Notes: generated by a model not told the origin, from the sequence alone. 64,000 nucleotides of DNA from Planctomycetota bacterium (GCA_015075375.1 JABTUM010000002.1:467393-531392); one strand, 5' to 3'. Counted from the first letter of the stretch, positions 55,371 through 62,777 are shown. Translations and numbers: made by a program.

Positions 55371-55691
55371 ATGATAGGCACTGAAGAACTAATCAGTCTT
55401 AACGAAGCAACGAAGCGACTCCCGGCGCTGGACGGGCGGCGGCTGCACGTGGCGACCCTGCATCGCTGGGCGCGGCGCGGCGTTCGCGGCGTTCGGTTGG
55501 AGGTTCGCGCGTTGGGCGGGAGATTCGTGACCAGTGTGCAGGCGCTGGACAGGTTCTCAAAGGCGCTGGCCGACCTTCCCCCGCAACCCCCGAAACGCCG
55601 ATTCGCCCCCAAGCCAATTCGCACCGATGCACAGCGCGACCGCGCGGTTGCACGGGCGGATGAGCAGGCGGCGGCGGAAGGGCTGGACTAA
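55371..55691 (+). CDS. DUF1580-like excisionase/helix-turn-helix protein
   Basis: A 106-residue protein, MIGTEELISLNEATKRLPAL..., with LHRWARRGVRGVRLEVRALGG and RFVTSVQALDRFSKALAD. This is the MerR/excisionase-like layout of DUF1580, a family I associate with Planctomycetes. It should bind DNA, perhaps as an excisionase (Xis) for the integrase. The ATG at 55371 has GGAGG 8 bases upstream. Its stop overlaps the next gene's ATG (TAATGG). The strong repeats lie just upstream. Confidence 0.78.
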   Translation: MIGTEELISLNEATKRLPALDGRRLHVATLHRWARRGVRGVRLEVRALGGRFVTSVQALDRFSKALADLPPQPPKRRFAPKPIRTDAQRDRAVARADEQAAAEGLD

Positions 55692-56575
55692 TGGGGAGCG
55701 TTTACGGGACTAGTCCCATAAAACGGGCGCGGCGTACAAAGGGCGACCTGGACAGGCTCTTGGATGGTGTCCAAGAGATCCTGGACGCTGAGGACGATCA
55801 AATAACGATCCGGCATCTCTTTTACCGGCTCGTGGGCAACGGGTTACTTGATAAGTCCGAGCCTGCGTACAAGGGGCTATGCAACCACCTGAGCAAGTGG
55901 CGCAAGAAGGGCGCGGTTGAGTATTCGGCCTTCGCGGATAATTCGCGGTTCTATTACCGGCAGGACATGCACAACTCCATCGAGGAAGCGATACGGAGCA
56001 CGGTTGACGCCTACCGTCGCAACCTGTGGGCACAACAAGATCACTATGTTGAGGTTTGGGTAGAGAAGGATGCGATTGCATCCATTCTCTACGGCGCGGC
56101 GAGCACCTACGGCGTTCCGGTGTTCCCGTGCAGGGGCTTCGCGTCCCTGTCCAGTCTCTACGTGGCGGCTGAGGAGTTTAAGCGTAAGGCGCGGCGCGGG
56201 AAGGCTGTGCACGTCTACTACTTCGGCGACCACGACCCGAGCGGCAGGGCGATTGACCCGGCGATTATGCAGAGCTTCGCCGATATGGGTGTAGCGCCAT
56301 CGTTTACCCGCGTGGCCGTCACTAAAGAACAGATCACGGCCTTCAACCTTCCGACGCGGCCAACCAAGAAGTCAGACACACGCTCTAAGAACTTCGAAGG
56401 CGAGTCAGTGGAAATCGACGCCATGCCCATGCACGAGCTTAGGCGGCTGGTTGAATCGTGTATCACCCGGCACATAGATACCGGCGAGTGGGAGCGTCAA
56501 CGCGGGATTGAGGAGATCGAGCGGCTGCATGCCGAGAAGTTTATCGCGGCGCTGCCGGAATGGAAAACGGCCTGA
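55691..56575 (+). CDS. Spo11/topoisomerase VI subunit A-like TOPRIM protein (Mini-A-like)
   Basis: A 294-residue stand-alone protein. The N-terminal winged-helix part has IRHLFYRLVGNGLLDK, whose RHLFY aligns with the catalytic Tyr motif (R-x-x-[FY]-Y) of Spo11/TopoVI-A; Tyr45 would be the nucleophile. The TOPRIM domain has VWVEKDAIASIL (Glu125) and YYFGDHDPSGRAID (Asp180-x-Asp182), the acid set for Mg2+. There is no TopoVI-B-like ATPase gene in the element. It may be an orphan Mini-A-type nicking/cleaving or recombination enzyme of mobile elements. Type IIB membership is inferred from motifs. The coding start touches the DUF1580 stop. Confidence 0.78.
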   Translation: MGSVYGTSPIKRARRTKGDLDRLLDGVQEILDAEDDQITIRHLFYRLVGNGLLDKSEPAYKGLCNHLSKWRKKGAVEYSAFADNSRFYYRQDMHNSIEEAIRSTVDAYRRNLWAQQDHYVEVWVEKDAIASILYGAASTYGVPVFPCRGFASLSSLYVAAEEFKRKARRGKAVHVYYFGDHDPSGRAIDPAIMQSFADMGVAPSFTRVAVTKEQITAFNLPTRPTKKSDTRSKNFEGESVEIDAMPMHELRRLVESCITRHIDTGEWERQRGIEEIERLHAEKFIAALPEWKTA

Positions 56576-56582
56576 AACAAAA

Positions 56583-56607
56583 CCGCCCCGGCGTGGAACC
56601 GGGGCGG
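56583..56607 (-). terminator. Perfect 9-bp hairpin between TOPRIM and DnaB-like genes
   Basis: CCGCCCCGG, 7-base loop, CCGGGGCGG. Read on the minus strand it is followed by a T-rich tract (TTTTGTTTC), on the plus strand by none. Terminator or RNA structure before the helicase gene. Confidence 0.45.
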
Positions 56608-56689
56608 CTAACGGCTTGGAAGGCGCGGGCGCGCCAAGGTGACGCGTGGACGATACCATTTCCCCCGGCGGCGGGCAAGGGGGTGCTCT

Positions 56690-58051
56690 TTGAGCGCCGA
56701 CCCCTTCGACCAAGCCGCCGAGCGCATCGCGCGAGAACAAGAAAGCGCGTACCGGCTGGAGTTCGGGCCAACGAAAGCGGCCGACGGCGTGCCCCTGCAC
56801 GACGAACATGCTGAGGCCGGAATTATCGCGGGGATGATTGCGGCCCCCGAGGCGGCGCGCGTGGCCGTCGAATCCCTGAGCGCGAGCGTGTTTTACGTGC
56901 CTCGTTTTGGGCGCGCGTTCGCCATGCTGGCGCAACTATGGGCGGAATCAGGGACCATCGACGCGCACGCGGTGTTGAGCGAAGCACCCAAGCACAACCT
57001 AAGCGGTGGGGAGCTGCTAGAGCTTGCGGCGCGCGGCAACCAAGCCCCCAGTATCGAGCGGCACGTCGCCGTAGTGAAAGAGCTTCACGAAGCCCGTGAG
57101 GTGCGCGGCGTGGCCGTTAAGCTCGTCCAGGCGCTTGATGACGGCGCTTGCCCCGATTGCATTCGGCTGGACTTGCGCCGCGAGATTGACCGCCTTGCGC
57201 CGACCACGGCGACCAACTCGCGGAGCGTGGGCGAATGGCTCGATTCCGGCGAACTAGATAGGCGCGTTTCGCGCCTGCCGACCGGATTCTATGAACTGGA
57301 TGAGCAACTACATGGCGGCTTCATGCCCGGCGGGCTGTACATCGTCGCTGCGGATACGAGCTGCGGTAAATCTACGTTCGCGCTGAACGCGGCGCGGTTG
57401 GCGGCGCTGTCCGGCGTCCGTACTTGGTTCAATACGCTGGAGGACCCGGCTGTCCAGGTTGTGCGGAAGCTGCTGGCGGCATCGGCGCGCGTTCCCGTCT
57501 GGAGGCTGGAGCGCCTGGAGTTCGACCAACGAAGCCGCGACGCCATAGCCGACGCGCGCAAGGTGCTGCACGACCTGCCGCTTGTGGTGGGCGAAGTGGC
57601 CGACCTAAGCGCGCTGTGTCTCGCCATTGAAGCCCATGGGCGGCAGGGAACGCGGCTTGCCGTCGTGGACCAACGTTCTTGGGTTCGAGCGGACGGGGAT
57701 ACGGAGTTCGAGCGCGCGGCGGTGACGGCGCGGCGGTTGAAAGAGGCCGCGAAGGCGTCTGGCGTCGTGGTGCTGCTGTGCTGGCAGATAAACCGGAGCG
57801 GCGCGAAGGCGACGACCGGACCGACCTTGCACGACCTTCGCGATTCCGGCACGGCGGAACAAGACGCGGACGGCGTGCTGCTGCTTCCCAAATTCGAGAA
57901 CGGCGGCGCGGGCTGCCCGCTCACGGCCTTCGTGAACATCGCCAAGCACCGGCACGGACCGCGCGACCGCGAGGTGAAGTTGAGCTGGTGGCCCGACTGT
58001 CAGCGCATGGACGGCTGGACGCCCCACGACGTGACGGGGGTGCGACCGTGA
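56690..58051 (+). CDS. DnaB-type replicative helicase of the element
   Basis: A 453-residue DnaB-like hexameric helicase. The N-terminal DnaB domain ends with QAPSIERHVAVVKELHEARE. The RecA core has TGFYELDEQLHGGFMPGGLY, Walker A ADTSCGKST (about 222-230), Walker B LAVVDQRSW, CWQINRS and LRDSGTAEQDADGVLLL. This matches DnaB motifs H1-H4, with VDQRSW instead of the usual VIDYLQL. It starts with TTG at 56690, 7 bases after AAGGGGG. A replicative helicase points to element-encoded replication. Its stop overlaps the next GTG start by four bases (GTGA). Confidence 0.82.
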   Translation: MSADPFDQAAERIAREQESAYRLEFGPTKAADGVPLHDEHAEAGIIAGMIAAPEAARVAVESLSASVFYVPRFGRAFAMLAQLWAESGTIDAHAVLSEAPKHNLSGGELLELAARGNQAPSIERHVAVVKELHEAREVRGVAVKLVQALDDGACPDCIRLDLRREIDRLAPTTATNSRSVGEWLDSGELDRRVSRLPTGFYELDEQLHGGFMPGGLYIVAADTSCGKSTFALNAARLAALSGVRTWFNTLEDPAVQVVRKLLAASARVPVWRLERLEFDQRSRDAIADARKVLHDLPLVVGEVADLSALCLAIEAHGRQGTRLAVVDQRSWVRADGDTEFERAAVTARRLKEAAKASGVVVLLCWQINRSGAKATTGPTLHDLRDSGTAEQDADGVLLLPKFENGGAGCPLTAFVNIAKHRHGPRDREVKLSWWPDCQRMDGWTPHDVTGVRP

Positions 58052-58506
58052 CCCTGGCTGAATTGCGCGGCCTGGACAAGAACGCGGCTTGGGTGTGGCT
58101 GGCGCTCTCGAGCGAGGGCGGCACCGTCGTCTGCACAAGCCGCAAGCGTCTGGTGGACGCTACCGGCATTAAAGACCCCAAAGCCATAAGCGCAGCGGTG
58201 ACGGCGCTGGAGCGCGGGGGCTGGATTCGGCGGCAGCACACGACCACACACGCGGCGGGACAGTTCAAGACCTTGATGCGCTTCAAACTTTGCTATGAGG
58301 GGGCGAAATCACCCCTCCATACAAAAAAGCCTATGAGGGGGCGAAATCACCCCCACTATGTAGGGGCGAAATCACCCCCTCGACTTTTACGTAGTAAAAG
58401 AGGCGCTCCCGGTTCGACGCTGGGAGCGTCGCCCGGCGCGCCAACGACCACGGCAACCAACGACCACGGCGGGCCTGTCGTGCACGCGGGGAGCTTGCCC
58501 CGATGA
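58048..58506 (+). CDS. Winged-helix protein containing iteron-like DNA repeats
   Basis: A 152-residue protein starting with GTG at 58048 inside the DnaB stop (GTGA). The N-terminal half looks like a winged helix: LDKNAAWVWLALSSEGGTVV...TGIKDPKAISAAVTALERGGWIRR. The C-terminal ~60 residues are disordered (Pro/Ser/Thr) and encode three DNA repeats read in different frames. It may be a replication initiator or helicase loader. The family is unknown. Confidence 0.65.
   Translation: MTLAELRGLDKNAAWVWLALSSEGGTVVCTSRKRLVDATGIKDPKAISAAVTALERGGWIRRQHTTTHAAGQFKTLMRFKLCYEGAKSPLHTKKPMRGRNHPHYVGAKSPPRLLRSKRGAPGSTLGASPGAPTTTATNDHGGPVVHAGSLPR
58293..58380 (+). repeat. Three iteron-like repeats (origin candidate)
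   Basis: Copies at 58293-58315, 58331-58355 and 58356-58380, consensus CTATGAGGGGGCGAAATCAC followed by four or five C. Each holds an imperfect inverted repeat (GGGGGCGAAATCACCCCC). Spacing from start to start is 38 and 25 bases, so the middle copy is read in another frame than its neighbours. Confidence 0.75.
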
Positions 58507-58603
58507 GCAAGCACGGCGACCGTTCAACCATTGAACACCGGGACTTGAAAACTTGATTAAGTATTTTTTAGGCACACACAGGACGCGGCGGCCTAGGCTA
58601 ACG

Positions 58604-58632
58604 GCACCCTAAAAGGGGGCTTATTAGGGTGC
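58604..58632 (+). promoter_or_regulatory. 9-bp inverted repeat downstream of the iterons
   Basis: GCACCCTAA (58604-58612) and TTAGGGTGC (58624-58632) with an 11-base spacer. It lies in an AT-richer, non-coding stretch between the winged-helix gene and a likely promoter. It could be an operator or origin structure. Confidence 0.5.
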
Positions 58633-58686
58633 ATGGGCAGGACGGACGCGGGCGGGATAGTCGTTCGATATTTGAACAAAAAAAAC

Positions 58687-58714
58687 TTGAGTTGTGTCCG
58701 CATTCGTGCAATAT
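58687..58714 (+). promoter_or_regulatory. Candidate promoter of the 69-aa gene and late gene set
   Basis: TTGAGT (58687-58692) and CAATAT (58709-58714) with a 16-base spacer. The start site would fall about 20 bases before the ATG at 58743, whose ribosome site is GAGGGAA. Confidence 0.45.
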
Positions 58715-58742
58715 ACGGTAAGAGGCGGCGAGGGAACGGACC

Positions 58743-58952
58743 ATGAACACGACGCTGCGGGACGAACGCGGGCGAGTATTAGCGGGTAATAAACTCGGTG
58801 CGTTGAAGCGAAAGCGGCGACCGCTGCTGACCGAGCGGGAGAAGCGCGCGGTGCTGGAAGTTGCCAAGCGTGAAGCACTTGCCGGAAGCGGGTATCATGC
58901 GCTGGTGCTTGTGCACACTGGTGCACTTTCGGGTGCAAATGAGCCCCTTTAG
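58743..58952 (+). CDS. Small basic element protein (69 aa)
   Basis: MNTTLRDERGRVLAGNKLGALKRKRR... then LLTEREKRAVLEVAKREALAG. It is very basic in the first half and helical in the second; it may bind nucleic acid. The family is unknown. A ribosome site (GAGGGAA) precedes the ATG. Confidence 0.6.
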   Translation: MNTTLRDERGRVLAGNKLGALKRKRRPLLTEREKRAVLEVAKREALAGSGYHALVLVHTGALSGANEPL

Positions 58953-59060
58953 GCTGATATTAGCCTTGGCGCACGAAGCCCACACACTGGAAAATTAAAA
59001 AACTGACAGGCAGTACAAAGAGCCGTCTTTCGCGGAACCCATGACCGGAGAAGCGCACGA

Positions 59061-59309
59061 ATACAAGGCACACTGACCATACCTTCCGCCTTCGGCACGC
59101 GCGTCTTCCCGTGCACCATCCTGCGGTGCATCGAGACTTCCACCGGCGGCGTCGTCACCAGTCGCCGCGCCGACCTTGAGCACATGCAACCCGAGCCGAG
59201 CCCATCCGCCGCGAGCCGCCGACCGATGCTCAAGTACAACGTTGCACACAGAGACTTTGCCTTGCCCGGCGAAAGCTACTGGTGCGAAACCACGGAGACC
59301 CACGAATAA
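59061..59309 (+). CDS. Hypothetical element protein with ATA or uncertain start (82 aa)
   Basis: The frame reads through 59061-59309 without a stop, with coding-like codon use: GTLTIPSAFGTRVFPCTILR..., GGVVTSRRADLEH, LKYNVAHRDFALPGESYWC. There is no in-frame ATG, GTG or TTG in the first 41 codons. ATA at 59061 lies 10 bases after GGAG. A second explanation is a -1 shift from an 11-codon ORF at ATG 59041 (MTGEAHEYK...), or an assembly error. Its stop overlaps the next gene's ATA start (ATAA). Confidence 0.5.
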   Translation: MQGTLTIPSAFGTRVFPCTILRCIETSTGGVVTSRRADLEHMQPEPSPSAASRRPMLKYNVAHRDFALPGESYWCETTETHE

Positions 59310-59569
59310 GCGAGCCACAACACACGCCCGGACCGAGCAGCACCGGCACCCGCGCGCCCATCGAGCACCCTGCACCGACGCCCGCGAAGGGACGCGAGTT
59401 CGACGAGGTGACGACGCTGGGCGGCAAGGTGGTGAGTACCGCCTTCACCGCCGAGGACGGGCACCGAGTCAATCCGCTGCGCGCGCTGGAGGCGCTGGAG
59501 CGAAACCCCAAGTTCCGCCGCGCGTTCATGGCGAAGAACCTTGAAGGGAAAGTCACGAAGCTGTGGTGA
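59306..59569 (+). CDS. Hypothetical element protein, apparent ATA start (87 aa)
   Basis: ATA at 59306 is 8 bases after GGAG and overlaps the previous TAA (ATAA). The product would begin (M)SEPQHTPGPSSTG, followed by a conserved-looking part REFDEVTTLGGKVVSTAF and LRALEALERNPKFRRAFMAK. An in-frame GTG at 59282 is possible but has no ribosome site and would give a longer overlap. The family is unknown. It ends overlapping the next gene's GTG. Confidence 0.6.
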   Translation: MSEPQHTPGPSSTGTRAPIEHPAPTPAKGREFDEVTTLGGKVVSTAFTAEDGHRVNPLRALEALERNPKFRRAFMAKNLEGKVTKLW

Positions 59570-59841
59570 GCATCAATCTATCACCCGCCGAGCGCGAGCG
59601 CATCCACGCCGAGTTGAAGCGTATGGCGCTACGCGTGGGCGTGAATCCCGACGCGCTGCCCGTGGCGGCTTACGTGCTGAAGCACGGCAGCCCGACACTA
59701 CCCGACGGCTACACGCCCGAGCGCCTCGCGGACCTACTCCGCTGGGTTCACGCGGCGGCGAAGCTGGGGCAAGCCGAGAGCATCGTCGTCAAACTCGAAA
59801 CCGAAGCCAAGGAGATTTTGAATGTACGAGACGGAGACTAA
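59566..59841 (+). CDS. Hypothetical element protein (91 aa)
   Basis: MSINLSPAERERIHAELKRMAL..., with LPDGYTPERLADLLRWVHAAAK and a C-terminal helix. It starts with GTG overlapping the previous stop (GTGA); a GTG three bases earlier is equivalent. It looks like a small helical scaffolding or adaptor protein, but no family is recognised. It overlaps the next gene by 20 bases. Confidence 0.6.
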   Translation: MSINLSPAERERIHAELKRMALRVGVNPDALPVAAYVLKHGSPTLPDGYTPERLADLLRWVHAAAKLGQAESIVVKLETEAKEILNVRDGD

Positions 59842-60478
59842 GCCGCTGCACCTTTGCGGCGGACGCCCGCGCCCGCGCAAGCTGACCGCGAGCGCGGAGC
59901 GCCGTTCGGACGGGGCGTGGAAGCGCGTCGTTGCATCCGGTGAGGAACTGGAACCCGATGCGGTTTTCATCGAGCGCGACGGCAGCGAGCACCCGGCGTG
60001 GCTTCTGCGGGAGTATGTCTCAATCGTGCTCGTGCTCGACGACCCGAGCCGCGCGGGCGACTACAACGCGCCCACGCGCCCCGAGATGCGTTTCGGCGCG
60101 GACCTGATTGTCGCGTTTCAACACCCCGAGCACGGGCCCGGTGTCGAAAGCGTGCTCGACTTGCAAGCGGTTCCCCATGACCTAGTGCCCGAACACAAAG
60201 TGGCGAGCCGAACCTATCGGCGCAAGGACGGGAAGCGCGTCGCCACGTGGGACTACAAACTCGTGACGGCGGATACGCCCGACCCGAAGACCGGCGCGGC
60301 GCGTACCTGTAAGCCCGGCACCTGGACCGTGGAGTACGTGGGCAACAAGCCCGCGCCCGCGCCGAAGAACGGCGCGCGAGCGTTGACGGCGCGCAAGCCG
60401 CTGGAAATCGAGAAGCACGAGGCGTTGAAGCCTGACCCGTGGATGCAGGCGATTACGCAAAGGAGCACGCGAGAATAG
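59822..60478 (+). CDS. Hypothetical element protein (218 aa)
   Basis: The ATG at 59822 is 8 bases after AGGAG and overlaps the previous gene by 20 bases. It begins MYETETKPLHLCGGRPRPRK; the middle (VASRTYRRKDGKRVATWDYK) is beta-rich, and the C-terminus is basic with APAPKNGARALTARK. No motif of a known enzyme or capsid is seen. Its stop overlaps the next gene's ATA start (ATAG). Confidence 0.65.
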   Translation: MYETETKPLHLCGGRPRPRKLTASAERRSDGAWKRVVASGEELEPDAVFIERDGSEHPAWLLREYVSIVLVLDDPSRAGDYNAPTRPEMRFGADLIVAFQHPEHGPGVESVLDLQAVPHDLVPEHKVASRTYRRKDGKRVATWDYKLVTADTPDPKTGAARTCKPGTWTVEYVGNKPAPAPKNGARALTARKPLEIEKHEALKPDPWMQAITQRSTRE

Positions 60479-60768
60479 CGAGCGCAGACGTGACGTTGGG
60501 CGACACGCCCCGCGAATTCGAGGTGGACACTACGCAGCGCACGGGCACCGTAAATTCGCGCGGCGGCTGGCTGACGAACACGCACGCGACCGAGGCTGTC
60601 TTCGTGGACACGCTGGCGGGCACGACGGCGACCACGCAACCGGCTGGCGTGGGGCACCTCGTCATCAAGCCCGGCAAGTCGATGCCGCTTCAAAACACCT
60701 GCGCGGCGTTCACGTTCAAGGCGGGCGGCACCTCGTACTTGCTGTGGACGAAAGGACAGCCGACCTAA
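60475..60768 (+). CDS. Hypothetical element protein, apparent ATA start (97 aa)
   Basis: ATA at 60475 is 9 bases after AGGAG and overlaps the previous TAG (ATAG). The product would begin (M)ASADVTLGDTPREFEVD and is beta-rich, ending AFTFKAGGTSYLLWTK. In-frame GTGs at 60439 and 60490 exist, but the first creates a 40-base overlap and the second leaves the ribosome site 24 bases away. A small beta-sandwich or structural protein is possible; no family is recognised. Confidence 0.65.
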   Translation: MASADVTLGDTPREFEVDTTQRTGTVNSRGGWLTNTHATEAVFVDTLAGTTATTQPAGVGHLVIKPGKSMPLQNTCAAFTFKAGGTSYLLWTKGQPT

Positions 60769-61932
60769 ATACCCAGAGAACGCATCAAAGTAAGCATCGA
60801 GCAAGCGGAACTGCTGGGCGACCTGCGCACGGCGGCGAAAGAGGCTGAGCGGCTTGCTACGCGTGCCGAAAAGGCGCTCTTGAAGCTGGAAGCAGCGGGC
60901 GGCAGCGTCAAGAACGCGGCGGCTTTAGACCGCATCGGCAAGTATCGCGCGCAATCCGACAATCTGCGTGAGCGGCTTGAAGAATCCCGGCGCATCGAGC
61001 AAGCCGTCGATAAGAGCCTTCCGGGGCGGCTGGTGCGGCTGCTGAATACCCACAATCCGCATGGACGGCTGCGCCAAGTCCTTTCCGGCAACGTTAGCGG
61101 CGGCACCGTCAACGACGCGGGCGGCGGGCTGGCGCATCTGGGCGCGGTGCTCGTCCGAAGCGGCAACGCGCGAGTTGCCCAACTGGGCGCGCGGCTGGCA
61201 TCGGGCGGCGCGGCGCTGTCGGCTGCGGCGGTTCGCGCGGGGCCGGGCATCGCCATAACCGGCATCCTGGCGCGGCACGCGGCGAACATGATTGAGGAAC
61301 GGGATAAGCAGCACGAGCGGCGCGTCGAGATTGAAGGCGCGGGCGCATCGGCGCGGCTAAAACGCTCGATTGACCTTCGCTTTTCGAGCGATACCGGCGC
61401 GCTGGACTTCCAACGCCAGCAACGGCAGATACTCGCGCGGCAAGAAGACCTTGACCGAGAGGCGAGCACAAGCGTTTTCGGCTTCACTTCCCAAGCGCAC
61501 TTGGAGCGGACGGCGAAGGGGCGCGAGCGGCGCGCGGACCTGGCGGACTGGATTAGGCGGCATACCAGCACCTTCGGAAAAGACAGCGGCGGGCGGTTTC
61601 AATCGGCAAGGTTCATGAATCACCCCGACGTTGAGTATCAAATGAGCCTGGGGGCTATGCTCGAAAAGAATACGAGCTGGGACACCATCCGGGAGTGGGT
61701 GAAGCAAGAGACGGTGGACCGGCTCACCGGCGCGCGCGAAGAAAAGAGGCGCGAGTTGGCTATCAAAATGGCGGACAAGGCGAAAGAGGACGCCGACGCT
61801 CAACTTGAGTTGGAAGCCGCGTTGTATTGGAAGGACACCACCAACCAAATCATGGAGCAAGAACGCACCTGGCACCAACGCGTGGTAAATGAGTTCATGA
61901 TTCAAAGGAATCTAAATTGGAATCCACTTTGA
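60769..61932 (+). CDS. Long amphipathic element protein, apparent ATA start (387 aa)
   Basis: ATA at 60769 follows the previous TAA directly; AAAGGA lies about 12 bases upstream. The product begins (M)PRERIKVSIEQAELLGDLRT and is a charged coiled coil, then a Gly/Ala-rich hydrophobic part (about 140-170: LSAAAVRAGPGIAITGILA), then further helices. A TTG at 60880 is the only other start, but coding-like codons continue upstream to the ATA. It might be a virion, tape-measure-like or membrane-associated protein; function unknown. Confidence 0.65.
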   Translation: MPRERIKVSIEQAELLGDLRTAAKEAERLATRAEKALLKLEAAGGSVKNAAALDRIGKYRAQSDNLRERLEESRRIEQAVDKSLPGRLVRLLNTHNPHGRLRQVLSGNVSGGTVNDAGGGLAHLGAVLVRSGNARVAQLGARLASGGAALSAAAVRAGPGIAITGILARHAANMIEERDKQHERRVEIEGAGASARLKRSIDLRFSSDTGALDFQRQQRQILARQEDLDREASTSVFGFTSQAHLERTAKGRERRADLADWIRRHTSTFGKDSGGRFQSARFMNHPDVEYQMSLGAMLEKNTSWDTIREWVKQETVDRLTGAREEKRRELAIKMADKAKEDADAQLELEAALYWKDTTNQIMEQERTWHQRVVNEFMIQRNLNWNPL

Positions 61933-62282
61933 ACCTTGAGCCGTTGACGCCAGCCGAGTTCGCGCGCATGGACGGCTATCTCGCGTCGAAGCGCGTTCCG
62001 CCGACCGAAGCCGAGCGGCGCGACGCGGAAGGGCTTTTGATGCGCTACGCGGCGAGCCATGCCGCAACGCCCAAGACGGTATTCCGGGCGCTGGTGTGCA
62101 TCGGCGATTGTCGGCTTACTGACCGGCGCTGGCGGGATGCCTTCGAGTTATTCGACGCGGCGCGGGAGTTGTTGAGCTTCCTTGACGCGCAAGAGCCGTT
62201 CACGACCGTCTTGACGGACCGGCTTTCGACTGTGGCGCGTGAACTGGAGCGCGAACGCGGCGACCAAGCCGCCATGAACTGA
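61917..62282 (+). CDS. Hypothetical element protein (121 aa)
   Basis: TTG at 61917 is 7 bases after AAGGA and overlaps the previous gene by 16 bases. The product (MESTLNLEPLTPAEFARMDG...) is helical, with AFELFDAARELLSFLDAQE and STVARELERERGDQAA. It is the last gene of the compact set before two terminators. No family recognised. Confidence 0.6.
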   Translation: MESTLNLEPLTPAEFARMDGYLASKRVPPTEAERRDAEGLLMRYAASHAATPKTVFRALVCIGDCRLTDRRWRDAFELFDAARELLSFLDAQEPFTTVLTDRLSTVARELERERGDQAAMN

Positions 62283-62385
62283 GCCCCTACCGCATCGCGC
62301 GAGGCGTCCTAAAGCCCCTTGCCCGATGCTCCCCATTTTCGAGCTGCGCCGCTGGGTACCTCCGCACCCGGCTGGCTGCGAGGGG

Positions 62386-62425
62386 AAGCCCCCGGACTGG
62401 CGTTCGGGGGCTTTCTCGTTTTCGA
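62386..62425 (+). terminator. Intrinsic terminator 1 of the late gene set
   Basis: AAGCCCCCG (62386-62394) pairs with CGGGGGCTT (62405-62413) around a 10-base loop, followed by TCTCGTTTTC. Confidence 0.8.
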
Positions 62426-62480
62426 GCGTACCCGCACCATCCGGTGCGCGCCGTGCCTTCCGAAACGCCCGGCACGGCAG

Positions 62481-62516
62481 AGCCCCTAGCCTTGTGGCTG
62501 GGGGCTTTCTCTTTCG
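62481..62516 (+). terminator. Intrinsic terminator 2 of the late gene set
   Basis: AGCCCCTAGCC (62481-62491) pairs with GGCTGGGGGCT (62496-62506), including one G-T pair, with loop TTGT, followed by TTCTCTTTC. Confidence 0.8.
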
Positions 62517-62762
62517 CGCACCGTTGGCGCTGGCGGGGCTTTCGAGGCGTCGGCGGTATGAAGTGACGGGCGGCGCGGAAAGTCGCGTGAGGTTGCTTTG
62601 ATACGCTTGGCAGCAGACCCCCGACCGCCTGCATGATACGCGCCGCGCTCAATAAGAATCGAAACCCTCGACCTATTGAGAAGCGTGCATGGTTACTGCT
62701 TTGTGCTGAATCGTCGCCAGCAGGTCAACGGCTTCATAGTGGATACGCGGCTTAAAGGCGGT

Positions 62763-62777
62763 CGTATCTTCGATACG
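62763..62777 (+). repeat. CGTATC-TTC-GATACG inverted repeat near attR
   Basis: CGTATC (62763-62768), TTC, GATACG (62772-62777). The same core, with a 4-base spacer, lies upstream of the integrase (51885-51900). GATACG also occurs at 62600, 62635 and 62742. Candidate arm-type integrase or excisionase sites. Confidence 0.5.

Noticed and set aside
58293..58380. CRISPR array reading of the three repeats
   Set aside because: Only three copies with spacers of about 15 and 0 bases, and they lie inside a gene; no cas genes.
58503..58556. 17-codon frame overlapping the end of the winged-helix gene (ATGA)
   Set aside because: Too short, no ribosome site; coincidental overlap is likely.
59176..59544. 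122-codon plus-strand frame overlapping the late gene set
   Set aside because: Composition is low-complexity Arg/His/Thr, typical of a shadow frame; the frames of the flanking genes have better codon use and ribosome sites.
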